Positions 8,082-14,824 of a DNA stretch of 64,000 nucleotides are shown here, one piece after another. The position numbers and the translations under genes were made by a program. Below the pieces are notes generated by a model. The model was not told the origin of the DNA. It saw nothing but the letters and a program-made list of their open reading frames with translations, and made no database searches. The stretch comes from an uncultured Bacteroidia bacterium (GTDB lineage Bacteria; Bacteroidota; Bacteroidia; Bacteroidales; UBA932): positions 62,001 through 126,000 of the forward strand of contig CACWOH010000011.1 of assembly GCA_902762435.1 (NCBI GenBank). Direction: 5' to 3'. Numbering within the stretch: the stretch's first letter is position 1; every line of letters begins with the position of its first letter.

Positions 8082-8089
8082 TTACTTTG
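8082..8089 (+). promoter_or_regulatory. Promoter -7-like box (TTACTTTG) of the TonB receptor
   Basis: Near-consensus TAnnTTTG-type box 20 nt before the receptor ATG and about 21 bp downstream of the second operator repeat. Such a weak box fits an activator-dependent promoter. Confidence 0.5.
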
Positions 8090-8109
8090 TATCCACAATT
8101 GATTAACCG

Positions 8110-9972
8110 ATGAAAAGGATCCTTCTGATTATCACGGCCCTCGCCGTGACCTTCCCGGCCCTGGCCGTTTCCTCCCAGCCTGAAAACGAAAACATCGATA
8201 CCCTGAAAAGCGCCGTCGTGACCGGTACCCGCGTCGCGATGGAGCGCGACCGTCTGCCCGCCCCCGTGTCCGTGGTCGGCCGCGAGCGGATCGCCGTCAG
8301 CGACGAAAGCGCCCTGCTACCCTCGCTGATGGAAGAAGTGCCCGGCCTGTTCGTCACTTCGCGCGGCGTTACGGGCTACGGCGTGTCGGCCGGCGCGGCC
8401 GGCGGCATCTCGCTGCGCGGTTTCAGCGCCGCCAGCGGCCGCACCCTCGTGCTCATCGACGGACACCCGCAGTACCAGTCCATCTACGGTCACGCCGTGG
8501 CCGACGAGTACCTCGCGGACCTGGCCCAGCGCGTGGAAGTGACGCGCGGCGCGGCCTCCGTCCTGTACGGCTCCAACGCGATGGGCGGCGCCATCAACAT
8601 CATCACCCGGCGCCCGGAGTTCCTGGGCAACCGCGTGAACGTCAAGCTGATGGGCGGCTCCTACGGCACCTGGCGCGCCTCTGCCACGGAACAGTACTCA
8701 AACGGCCGCTTCTCGCTGGTCGCGAACGTGGGCCACGACCGCACCGCCGGCCACCGCGAGAACTCTGCCTTCCGCTCCACCAGCGGGATGCTGAAGGCCT
8801 CCTATGACCTGTCCGCCGCCTGGCGCCTGAGCGGCGACGTGAATCTCGTCAACGCCTACTCCCAGAACCCGGGCACCGTGGAGAAACCGATGTTCGATGG
8901 CACCGCCGACATCCTCCGCCTGATGTCCTGGATCTCCCTGGAGAACCACTATGAGCGCACGGACGGCGGCATCAACTTCTATTACAACTGGGGCAGGCAC
9001 GACATCAACGACGGCTACGCGCAGGGGGGACAGCCGCAGCCCTACCTCTTCCACAGCACCGACTACCAGGGCGGCGTGAACCTCTTCCAGGCCGTCCGGC
9101 CCTGGGAGGGCGGCACCCTGACCGCGGGCTTCGACCTCAAACTCTACGGCGGCAACGCCTACCGCAACCCCACCACCGAAATCTACGCGGACCACAAGAA
9201 ACTCCACGAGGAGGCCGGCTACCTGCTCGCGCAGCAGATCCTCGGTCCTGTGACCTTCGAGGGCGGCGTCCGCCTGGAGCACCACAGCCTTTACGGCTTT
9301 GAGTGGATCCCGCAGGCGGGCGTGAGCGTGCTCGCCTGGCCGGGCGCCAGCCTCAAGTTGTCCGCATCGAAGGGCTTCCGAACCCCGAACCTGCGCGAAC
9401 TCTATATGTACGCCGTCGCCAACGAGAATCTCCTTCCCGAGCGGGCCTGGAGCTATGATTTCACCTATGCCCAGCACTTCCTGGACGGCCGCCTGAACAC
9501 CGAACTGAGCCTGTTCTGGACCAAGGGCAGCAACATCATCGAGGTGACCGTCGTGGACGGCAAGCGCGCCAACCGCAATGTGGGCGCCTTCGAGAACAAG
9601 GGCGTGGAGTTCAGCGCGGACTGGCTGGCCACGGACGAACTGAAGTTCAACGCCAACTACAGCTACCTGCATATGGGCACCGTCTATACCGGCGCCCCGG
9701 TGCACAAGATGTATTTCTCCGGCACCTGGACCCCGGGCCGTTTCAGCGTCAACCTGGGTGTGATGGGCATCAAGGACCTGTACCTGTCCACCGGCGAGAA
9801 TGCCGTGAAGAGCAGCTACGCGGACCTGAAGGCCCGCCTGGCCTACGCCGTGACGGACTGGGTGACGGTCTTCGTGCGGGGCGAGAACCTGCTGAACCGC
9901 AGCTATCAGACGATGCTCGGCTTCCCCGAGCCCGGCATAACCGTGTTGGGCGGTGTCTCGCTCAACTTCTGA
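8110..9972 (+). CDS. TonB-dependent outer-membrane receptor
   Basis: A 620-aa outer-membrane receptor with an N-terminal signal peptide (about residues 1-22), a plug domain (about 40-160; SLRGFSAASGRTLVLIDGHP, then VEVTRGAASVLYGSNAMGGA INI) and a 22-strand barrel ending in GGVSLNF with the C-terminal aromatic residue. It lacks an N-terminal carboxypeptidase-like domain and has no SusD partner, so it is of the classical metal/siderophore/cofactor type rather than a glycan SusC. The adjacent AraC regulator and lack of any leader long enough for a cobalamin riboswitch favour a siderophore or haem-type ligand, but the ligand cannot be read from sequence. Confidence 0.88.
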   Translation: MKRILLIITALAVTFPALAVSSQPENENIDTLKSAVVTGTRVAMERDRLPAPVSVVGRERIAVSDESALLPSLMEEVPGLFVTSRGVTGYGVSAGAAGGISLRGFSAASGRTLVLIDGHPQYQSIYGHAVADEYLADLAQRVEVTRGAASVLYGSNAMGGAINIITRRPEFLGNRVNVKLMGGSYGTWRASATEQYSNGRFSLVANVGHDRTAGHRENSAFRSTSGMLKASYDLSAAWRLSGDVNLVNAYSQNPGTVEKPMFDGTADILRLMSWISLENHYERTDGGINFYYNWGRHDINDGYAQGGQPQPYLFHSTDYQGGVNLFQAVRPWEGGTLTAGFDLKLYGGNAYRNPTTEIYADHKKLHEEAGYLLAQQILGPVTFEGGVRLEHHSLYGFEWIPQAGVSVLAWPGASLKLSASKGFRTPNLRELYMYAVANENLLPERAWSYDFTYAQHFLDGRLNTELSLFWTKGSNIIEVTVVDGKRANRNVGAFENKGVEFSADWLATDELKFNANYSYLHMGTVYTGAPVHKMYFSGTWTPGRFSVNLGVMGIKDLYLSTGENAVKSSYADLKARLAYAVTDWVTVFVRGENLLNRSYQTMLGFPEPGITVLGGVSLNF

Positions 9973-9994
9973 TTGGAATTCCGGCAATAATCCG

Positions 9995-10002
9995 TATATT
10001 TG
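9995..10002 (+). promoter_or_regulatory. Promoter -7 box (TATATTTG) of the tRNA gene
   Basis: Exact TAnnTTTG match 43 bp before the tRNA-Arg, with a TTGG element 18 bp upstream that could serve as the -33 box. Confidence 0.65.
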
Positions 10003-10045
10003 CACGCCGTTTCGCCTTGCGCGGGGCGGCGTGCAGGTATGTGTC

Positions 10046-10122
10046 GGTCCCTTAACTCAGTTGGATAGAGTAACGGTCTTCTAAACCGTAAGTCGAGAGT
10101 TCGAGTCTCTCAGGGACTACCA
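10046..10122 (+). tRNA. tRNA-Arg(UCU)
   Basis: A 77-nt cloverleaf. The acceptor arm pairs GGTCCCT with AGGGACT (one G-U at the end), the discriminator is A and the CCA is encoded. The anticodon stem ACGGT/ACCGT encloses the loop CTTCTAA with anticodon TCT, read as arginine AGA/AGG. The T arm is GAGAG-TTCGAGT-CTCTC. It has its own promoter and terminator. Confidence 0.95.
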
Positions 10123-10159
10123 AGAGGGAGGTGCTGAAAACCAGCGCCTCCCTCTTTTT
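10122..10159 (+). terminator. Terminator of tRNA-Arg
   Basis: Inverted repeat of 15 bp with one G-U pair (10122-10136 against 10142-10156), short AAAAC loop and a run of five T, beginning at the final A of the tRNA CCA. Confidence 0.9.
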
Positions 10160-10269
10160 GGGGAAGGTCTCTGTTTAGGGGCCGGACCTTCCCCGCTGAT
10201 TCTGCCTCTGAAGCCATTGCAGGCCATTATTGCCGGGGAAGGTGTCAAGGCAAAATAGAGACCTTCCCC
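10160..10269. repeat. Nested palindromic repeat element beside tRNA-Arg
   Basis: The 9-mer GGGGAAGGT occurs at 10160 and 10235 and its complement ACCTTCCCC at 10186 and 10261. Together they form two adjacent hairpins (10160-10169 with 10185-10194; 10235-10243 with 10261-10269) and an outer 13-bp terminal inverted repeat (10160-10172 with 10257-10269). It encodes no protein. It could be a miniature mobile element or a decayed structured repeat; no target-site duplication was recognised. Confidence 0.55.
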
Positions 10270-10283
10270 ATTGCCGTTTTGGT

Positions 10284-10649
10284 CTACTGGTCATGGTGAG
10301 CCAGTCTGTGGCAATTTGCACAGAGTAATATACATTTAGACAGTTCTTCCTGAATCCGTAAATCGGAGAACAATCTGAGTTTTGTCCACATGTATTCTTT
10401 CTCTTCCGGGTTTGTGTGGTGAAAATCAAACACGCAGTAGTTATTATCCGTCAGTTCAAGACCGCACGATTTGCATCTGCCGCCGAGTTGTCGGATGTAT
10501 TTGATCTTTCTCTGTTTCCATCTGTCCATGCAGAACCTGTTGAAGCACTCTTTGCACAGACTCATGACCCCGTACTTGTGGCCGGGTTGTGCATAATAAT
10601 CAGAAATCGGTTTGTCCTGATGGCAGGACGAACAAATTTTAGTTTCCAT
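10284..10649 (-). CDS. HNH endonuclease-like small zinc protein
   Basis: A 121-aa protein with paired cysteines typical of HNH nucleases: CSSC (6-9), CKEC (32-35), CKSC (59-62) and CANC (110-113), plus the catalytic-type FDFHHTNP (75-81) and CHRLAHH. Similar small HNH proteins occur in phages, plasmids and as orphan genes; cutting activity is inferred, not shown. Base composition is clearly AT-richer than the rest of the window, and it sits just downstream of a tRNA gene and a palindromic element, which suggests horizontal acquisition. The start is the ATG whose complement ends at 10649; a TATA-rich stretch lies upstream. Confidence 0.75.
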   Translation of the reverse strand: METKICSSCHQDKPISDYYAQPGHKYGVMSLCKECFNRFCMDRWKQRKIKYIRQLGGRCKSCGLELTDNNYCVFDFHHTNPEEKEYMWTKLRLFSDLRIQEELSKCILLCANCHRLAHHDQ

Positions 10650-10683
10650 TCTACAACCTATAAAAGTGCATTTCTATAAAAAT

Positions 10684-10723
10684 ACAAAGCGAGCCAGGCA
10701 CGATATAACCTAACTCGCTTTGT
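10684..10723. repeat. Inverted repeat between HNH and asnA genes
   Basis: ACAAAGCGAG (10684-10693) and CTCGCTTTGT (10714-10723) form a 10-bp stem with a 20-nt loop. It lies downstream of the asnA remnant and upstream of the HNH gene. It may be a weak terminator, but no T run follows. Confidence 0.4.
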
Positions 10724-10795
10724 GGACTCGAAGTACCACGGTGTTCAGACTTGTAGTATCCTCAAGGACGAAGACAAATATAGTGAAAATGTTTA

Positions 10796-11795
10796 TTACA
10801 CCAAATTGATGCCGGCGTCGTGGCAGCGGCGGATCATCTCGTCGGGCCAGATGCTGCTCTGGATTTCGCCGATGTGGGCCTTGCGCAGCAGGAACATGCA
10901 CAGGCGGCTTTGGCCGATGCCGCCGCCGATGGTGCAGGGGAGTTCCCCGGCGAGCAGGCTCCGGTGGAAGGGGAGTTCCGCCTTCGCGCTTTCGCCCTTG
11001 ATTTCGAGCTGGCGGCGAAGCGCTTCCTCGTCCACGCGGATGCCCATGCTGGACAGCTCGAAAGGACGCTGCAGGACGTTGTTCCACACGAGGATATCGC
11101 CGTTCAGGCCCTTGAAACCCTCTTCGTTGGGGCTGCTCCAGTCGTCGTAGTCGGCGGCGCGGCCGTCGTGCGGCGCTCCGTCGGAGAGCACCCCGCCGAT
11201 GCCGATGATGAACACGGCGCCCCAGCGGCGCACGATCTCGTTCTCCCGTTCTTTGGGATTCAGGCCCGGGTAGAGCTGAACCAGCTCCTCGGCGTGGACG
11301 AAATGGATTTCTTCCGGGAGTTCCGGGACGATCTGCGGAAACTCCACAAAGAGCTTGTTCTCGGTAACCTTGATGGCCTCGTAGATGCGGCGGACGGTCT
11401 GCTTGAGGAAACCCAGGTGGCGGTCTTCGCGGCGGATGACCTTTTCCCAGTCCCACTGGTCCACGTAGATGGAGTGGAGGTTGTCCAGTTCTTCGTCGGG
11501 CCGCAGGGCGTTCATGTCGGTGTAGATGCCGCGCCCGGGACGGATGCCCATCTGCGCCTTCCGCCTTGCGCTCGTCCATGTCGCGGATGGGGAAGCGGAC
11601 GGGCCGCTCCACGCCGTTCAGCTCGTCGTTGAGGCCGGTCCCGGAGAGCACGACCATCGGGGCGGTCACGCGCAGCAGGGCCAGCTGGGCTGACAGGTTG
11701 TTCTGGAACATGTCTTTGACGGCCTTGATGGCCTTCTCCGTGTTCTCCGCACCTCCGAGGAGATCCACGTAGTGATCGGGAAGGATCAGTTGCAT
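10796..11795 (-). pseudogene. asnA: Aspartate-ammonia ligase AsnA, broken by an internal deletion
   Basis: AsnA makes asparagine from aspartate, ammonia and ATP. The first piece (from 11795, MQLILPDHYVDLLGG...) matches the N-terminus through [20 protein letters not shown] and KAE; the second, in another frame, starts near 11557 and runs [20 protein letters not shown] to the end at 10796, including [25 protein letters not shown] and [10 protein letters not shown]. Comparison with known AsnA sequences shows that the segment VVHSLAKWKR and a few following residues are missing, about 38 bp. This segment holds a conserved active-site lysine (Lys77 in the E. coli enzyme). The gene is thus frameshifted and lacks a key motif, unless the gap is an assembly error. 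Confidence 0.85.
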
Positions 11796-11823
11796 GACGC
11801 TACAGGTAATACACTAACTTCTG

Positions 11824-11831
11824 CAAAGATA
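11824..11831 (-). promoter_or_regulatory. Promoter -7 box (TATCTTTG) of asnA
   Basis: Exact TAnnTTTG box on the minus strand, 28 nt before the asnA ATG, in the short gap after the upstream membrane-protein gene. Confidence 0.65.
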
Positions 11832-11835
11832 GTGA

Positions 11836-12816
11836 TTATTTCTTCTTCCGCAAGGACAGGTGCGCATAGGAGATCACGCCCAGCAGGATGATCAGGATGG
11901 CGTGCGCCTCGTGGCCCAGGGTGGCGAGCAGGATGCCCGTTTCCCAGCTGGCTCCGTACAGGCTCTGGATGGACAGGGCGACGAGGTAGTGGTAGGCGCC
12001 GATGCCGCCCGGGACGGGGATGACGGAGGCGATGTTGCCCACGGCGGACAGGAACACGGCGTCCACCGTGCCCAGCGCGTCCAGCTGGGGCAGCGCCCGG
12101 ATGGTGCAGAACATCATCGCGATGTACATCGCCCAGATGCCGACGGTGCTGAGCAGGAAGGGCCATTTGTTCTCCATCCGCGCCACGCTGGCGAAGCCGG
12201 TGCCGAGCCCCTTCAGGACGCCGGCGATGCGGCCGAGCAGGCGCACCCGCCTGCGCAGCAGGACCACGGCGGTGAAGAAGCCGACGAGCAGCACGCCGGT
12301 CAGGACGACGATCAGGACGGCCGATCCGCCCAGGCGAGCGTAGAACGGCCCCCAGATGTTGTCGGCGAAGAAGGGTGCGAAGGTGTTCCATTTGAGGGCC
12401 AGCGCCGCGATGAGGATGGCCGCCACGGCGAGTACGTCGAACACGCGTTCGCACATGATGGTGCCGAGCCCCTTGTCGAAGCTCATCCTGCGGGAAGAGA
12501 CATAGCCGCAGCGCACGAGTTCGCCGGCGCCGGGCAGCACCACGCTGATCAGGTTGCCCACGTTGAGGGCGTCCCAGACGGGCAGGCGCCGCACCTGGGG
12601 GTCCAGCGGCTTGATGAGCGCGTACCAGCGCTCCGTACGGAAGACGAGCGCCAGCACCGCGGCGGCGAAATACAGGGCGACCCAGCCCCATCTCGTCTGC
12701 TGCAGGCCCTCCCAGAAAGCTTTCCAGTCCACGCCCCGGAAGGCGAACCAGACGAGCACGACCGCCAGGATGGTGGTCAGGGTATATTTGGCAATATTTG
12801 CGGCTTTCTTCAACAT
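11836..12816 (-). CDS. Lysylphosphatidylglycerol synthase-like (UPF0104/AglD family) membrane protein
   Basis: A 326-aa polytopic membrane protein with about eight hydrophobic segments and the family features VLPGAGELVRCGYVSSR, ERVFDVLAVAAIL and VIPVPGGIGAYHYLVAL. The family includes the membrane half of MprF (aminoacyl-phospholipid flippase) and AglD; stand-alone forms are common in Bacteroidota and their substrate is not known. The frame can be extended to a TTG at 12825, but the ATG at 12816 lies 6 nt after a TAAATTTG box and is preferred. Divergent from the PfkB-type kinase gene. Confidence 0.85.
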   Translation of the reverse strand: MLKKAANIAKYTLTTILAVVLVWFAFRGVDWKAFWEGLQQTRWGWVALYFAAAVLALVFRTERWYALIKPLDPQVRRLPVWDALNVGNLISVVLPGAGELVRCGYVSSRRMSFDKGLGTIMCERVFDVLAVAAILIAALALKWNTFAPFFADNIWGPFYARLGGSAVLIVVLTGVLLVGFFTAVVLLRRRVRLLGRIAGVLKGLGTGFASVARMENKWPFLLSTVGIWAMYIAMMFCTIRALPQLDALGTVDAVFLSAVGNIASVIPVPGGIGAYHYLVALSIQSLYGASWETGILLATLGHEAHAILIILLGVISYAHLSLRKKK

Positions 12817-12822
12817 AGGGCG

Positions 12823-12830
12823 CAAATTTA
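12823..12830 (-). promoter_or_regulatory. Promoter -7 box (TAAATTTG), minus side of a divergent pair
   Basis: Exact box, 6 nt before the ATG at 12816. Its partner on the plus strand begins 22 bp away at 12845. Confidence 0.7.
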
Positions 12831-12844
12831 CGATTAATTATTGT

Positions 12845-12852
12845 TATTTTTG
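12845..12852 (+). promoter_or_regulatory. Promoter -7 box (TATTTTTG), plus side of a divergent pair
   Basis: Exact TAnnTTTG box, 6 nt before the ATG of the PfkB kinase at 12859; predicts a leaderless transcript. Confidence 0.7.
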
Positions 12853-12858
12853 TAAAAT

Positions 12859-13857
12859 ATGAAATCAATTCTCGGAATAGGCAATGCCCTGACGGACATC
12901 CTGGCCGTTTTGCCGGATGATTCCCTGCTGAACACCTTCCATTTGCCGAAAGGCAGCATGCAGCACGTCGACCACGAAACGGGCGACGGCATCTGGGCGG
13001 CCCTCAAGCCGCTGGGCGTGAAATACGTCGCCGGCGGCTCCGCGGCCAACACGATCACCTGCACGGCCATCTTCGGCATGCCGTCCGGCTTCATCGGCAA
13101 GATCGGCAACGACGAGCTCGGCCTGCTGTTCAAGAGCGACCAGGAGCAGTACGGCGTGCAGACGCGCCTGCTGACCAGCGAGCACGCCAGCGGCCGGTCG
13201 ATGGTGTTCGTCAGCGGCGGAAACGCCGAGCGCACCTTCGCCGTATACCTGGGCGCCGCGCTGGACCTGGTGCCGGACGACCTGCAGCCGGAGTGGTTCG
13301 ATGGCTACGACTATTTCCACATCGAGGGCTACCTGGTGCAGAACCAGGACCTGGTGCGTCGCGCCGTCGAGTACGCGCACCGCGCCGGGTGCATCATCTC
13401 GCTGGACATGGCCTCCTACAACGTCGTGGAGTCCAACCTGGCCTTCCTGCACGACATCGTGGAGAAGTACGTGGACATCGTCTTCGCGAACGAGACCGAG
13501 GCGCGGGCCTTCACCGGCCTGTCCGATCCGCAGGCATCGCTGGACGAGATTTCCAGACTCTGCCGGACTGCCATCGTGAAGGTGGGCAAGGACGGCAGCT
13601 GGGTCAAGCGCGGCGACGAGGTGCACTTCATCGAGCCCTGGCCCGCCGCCACGGTGGATGCCACCGGCGCCGGCGACACCTACGCCGCCGGCTTCCTCTA
13701 TGCGGACTCGCTGGGCCTGCCGCTCAAGACCTGCGGCGAGATCGGCTCCATCATCGCGGCCAAGGTGGTAGAGGTGGTGGGCACCAAGATCGACATCCCG
13801 CGCTGGCGGCTCGCCAAGCAGGAGATCCGGGACGTGATAGCCGCGACCGGCCGATGA
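12859..13857 (+). CDS. PfkB family carbohydrate/nucleoside kinase
   Basis: A 332-aa ribokinase-like sugar or nucleoside kinase. Family features are the N-terminal GIGNALTDILA, the substrate-side GGSAANTI (about 60-67) and the second PfkB signature DATGAGDTYAAGFLY (about 267-281) with the catalytic aspartate. The overall pattern (VDHETG, GGSAANT, FIGKIGNDELG) is close to the adenosine-kinase-like branch common in Bacteroidota, but the substrate cannot be fixed. It begins a run of three genes joined by ATGA overlaps at 13854 and 14333. Confidence 0.85.
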   Translation: MKSILGIGNALTDILAVLPDDSLLNTFHLPKGSMQHVDHETGDGIWAALKPLGVKYVAGGSAANTITCTAIFGMPSGFIGKIGNDELGLLFKSDQEQYGVQTRLLTSEHASGRSMVFVSGGNAERTFAVYLGAALDLVPDDLQPEWFDGYDYFHIEGYLVQNQDLVRRAVEYAHRAGCIISLDMASYNVVESNLAFLHDIVEKYVDIVFANETEARAFTGLSDPQASLDEISRLCRTAIVKVGKDGSWVKRGDEVHFIEPWPAATVDATGAGDTYAAGFLYADSLGLPLKTCGEIGSIIAAKVVEVVGTKIDIPRWRLAKQEIRDVIAATGR

Positions 13858-14336
13858 AAAACCCCCTCCTGACCCTTTTCCGCCACTGTGCGCTGCGCTC
13901 CCTGGAAGGAGGCGCCGCCACGGGCCTGCTGCCGCTCGGACAGTTCCGCAGCGCCCTGGTGATCGTGGATGCGGCAGAAGGGGAGGAGGCCGTTTCCAAG
14001 GTGAGCCGCAGCGTGCGTCAGTTCTTTGAATACCAGGGGATTCCGGTGCAGATAGCCGCTCCTTCCAGGAAGGAGCTGGACCTGATCGGCCGCCCGAAAA
14101 GGAAATTGCGCGAGGCGCTTGCCGCTGGGGCGGACCTGCTGGTCTGCCTGGACGCTTCGCCGGACGGATTTACGGCGGAATACCTGTCCCGCACCGTTCC
14201 GGCCCGCTTCAAGGTGGGCTGCCGCGCGCTGGAAGGAAATGTTTACGACCTGGTGGTCGCCCCGCCGGAGGGCGGTGCGGGCGGCCAGGCGGCCGCCTTT
14301 GCCGCCATCCGGGACATACTTGTCAAGATCCGATGA
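13854..14336 (+). CDS. Conserved hypothetical protein (DUF6913-like)
   Basis: A 160-aa soluble protein that starts MKNPLLTLFRHCALRSLEGG and contains ALVIVDAAEGEEAV, KELDLIGRPKRKLRE, LLVCLDASP and RFKVGCR, a pattern I recall from a Bacteroidota-restricted family of unknown function usually found near dapA-type or kinase genes. No catalytic motif is evident. It overlaps the stop of the kinase gene by 4 bp and the start of the next membrane gene by 4 bp, so its translation is coupled to both. Confidence 0.65.
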   Translation: MKNPLLTLFRHCALRSLEGGAATGLLPLGQFRSALVIVDAAEGEEAVSKVSRSVRQFFEYQGIPVQIAAPSRKELDLIGRPKRKLREALAAGADLLVCLDASPDGFTAEYLSRTVPARFKVGCRALEGNVYDLVVAPPEGGAGGQAAAFAAIRDILVKIR

Positions 14337-14806
14337 AAAAATACCTGATCGTCTTCCTCATCTCGATGGTGCCGCTGATCGAACTTCGCGGTGCCATCCC
14401 CTATGCGGTGGGCTTCGGGCTGCCGCTCGTCCCTTCGCTGATCGTCGCCCTGGTGGGCAACATGGTTCCGGTGCCGTTCATCTTCCTGTTCGCCCGCAAG
14501 GTCCTCGAGTGGGGCAAGGACAAGAAGGTGATCGGCGGGTTCTTCACTTGGTGCCTGGAGAAGGGCGAGAAGGGCGGCCGGAAGCTGGAGGCCAAGGCGG
14601 GCGCGGGCCTGTATGTGGCCCTGCTGCTGTTCGTGGGCATTCCGCTGCCGGGCACGGGCGCCTGGACGGGAACCCTCGCCGCGAGCATCCTGGACATGGA
14701 TTTCAAGAAGAGCATGGTCTATGTGTTCCTGGGCCTGCTCCTCGCCGCGGCCATCATGCTGCTGGCCAGCCTCGGCGTGTTCGGCGCCATCAACCTCGCG
14801 AAATAA
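14333..14806 (+). CDS. Small multi-drug export family membrane protein (COG2426)
   Basis: A 157-aa membrane protein with four hydrophobic segments and the family pattern SMVPLIELRGAIPYAVGFGL at residues 10-29, then GNMVPVPFIFLFARKVLEWG and GIPLPGTGAWTGTLAASIL. It belongs to the Sm_multidrug_ex (PF06695) group, whose name comes from an early assignment; real transport substrates are not established. Coupled by an ATGA overlap to the hypothetical gene before it. Confidence 0.85.
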   Translation: MKKYLIVFLISMVPLIELRGAIPYAVGFGLPLVPSLIVALVGNMVPVPFIFLFARKVLEWGKDKKVIGGFFTWCLEKGEKGGRKLEAKAGAGLYVALLLFVGIPLPGTGAWTGTLAASILDMDFKKSMVYVFLGLLLAAAIMLLASLGVFGAINLAK

Positions 14807-14824
14807 CTTGTAAGATCCTTTGAT

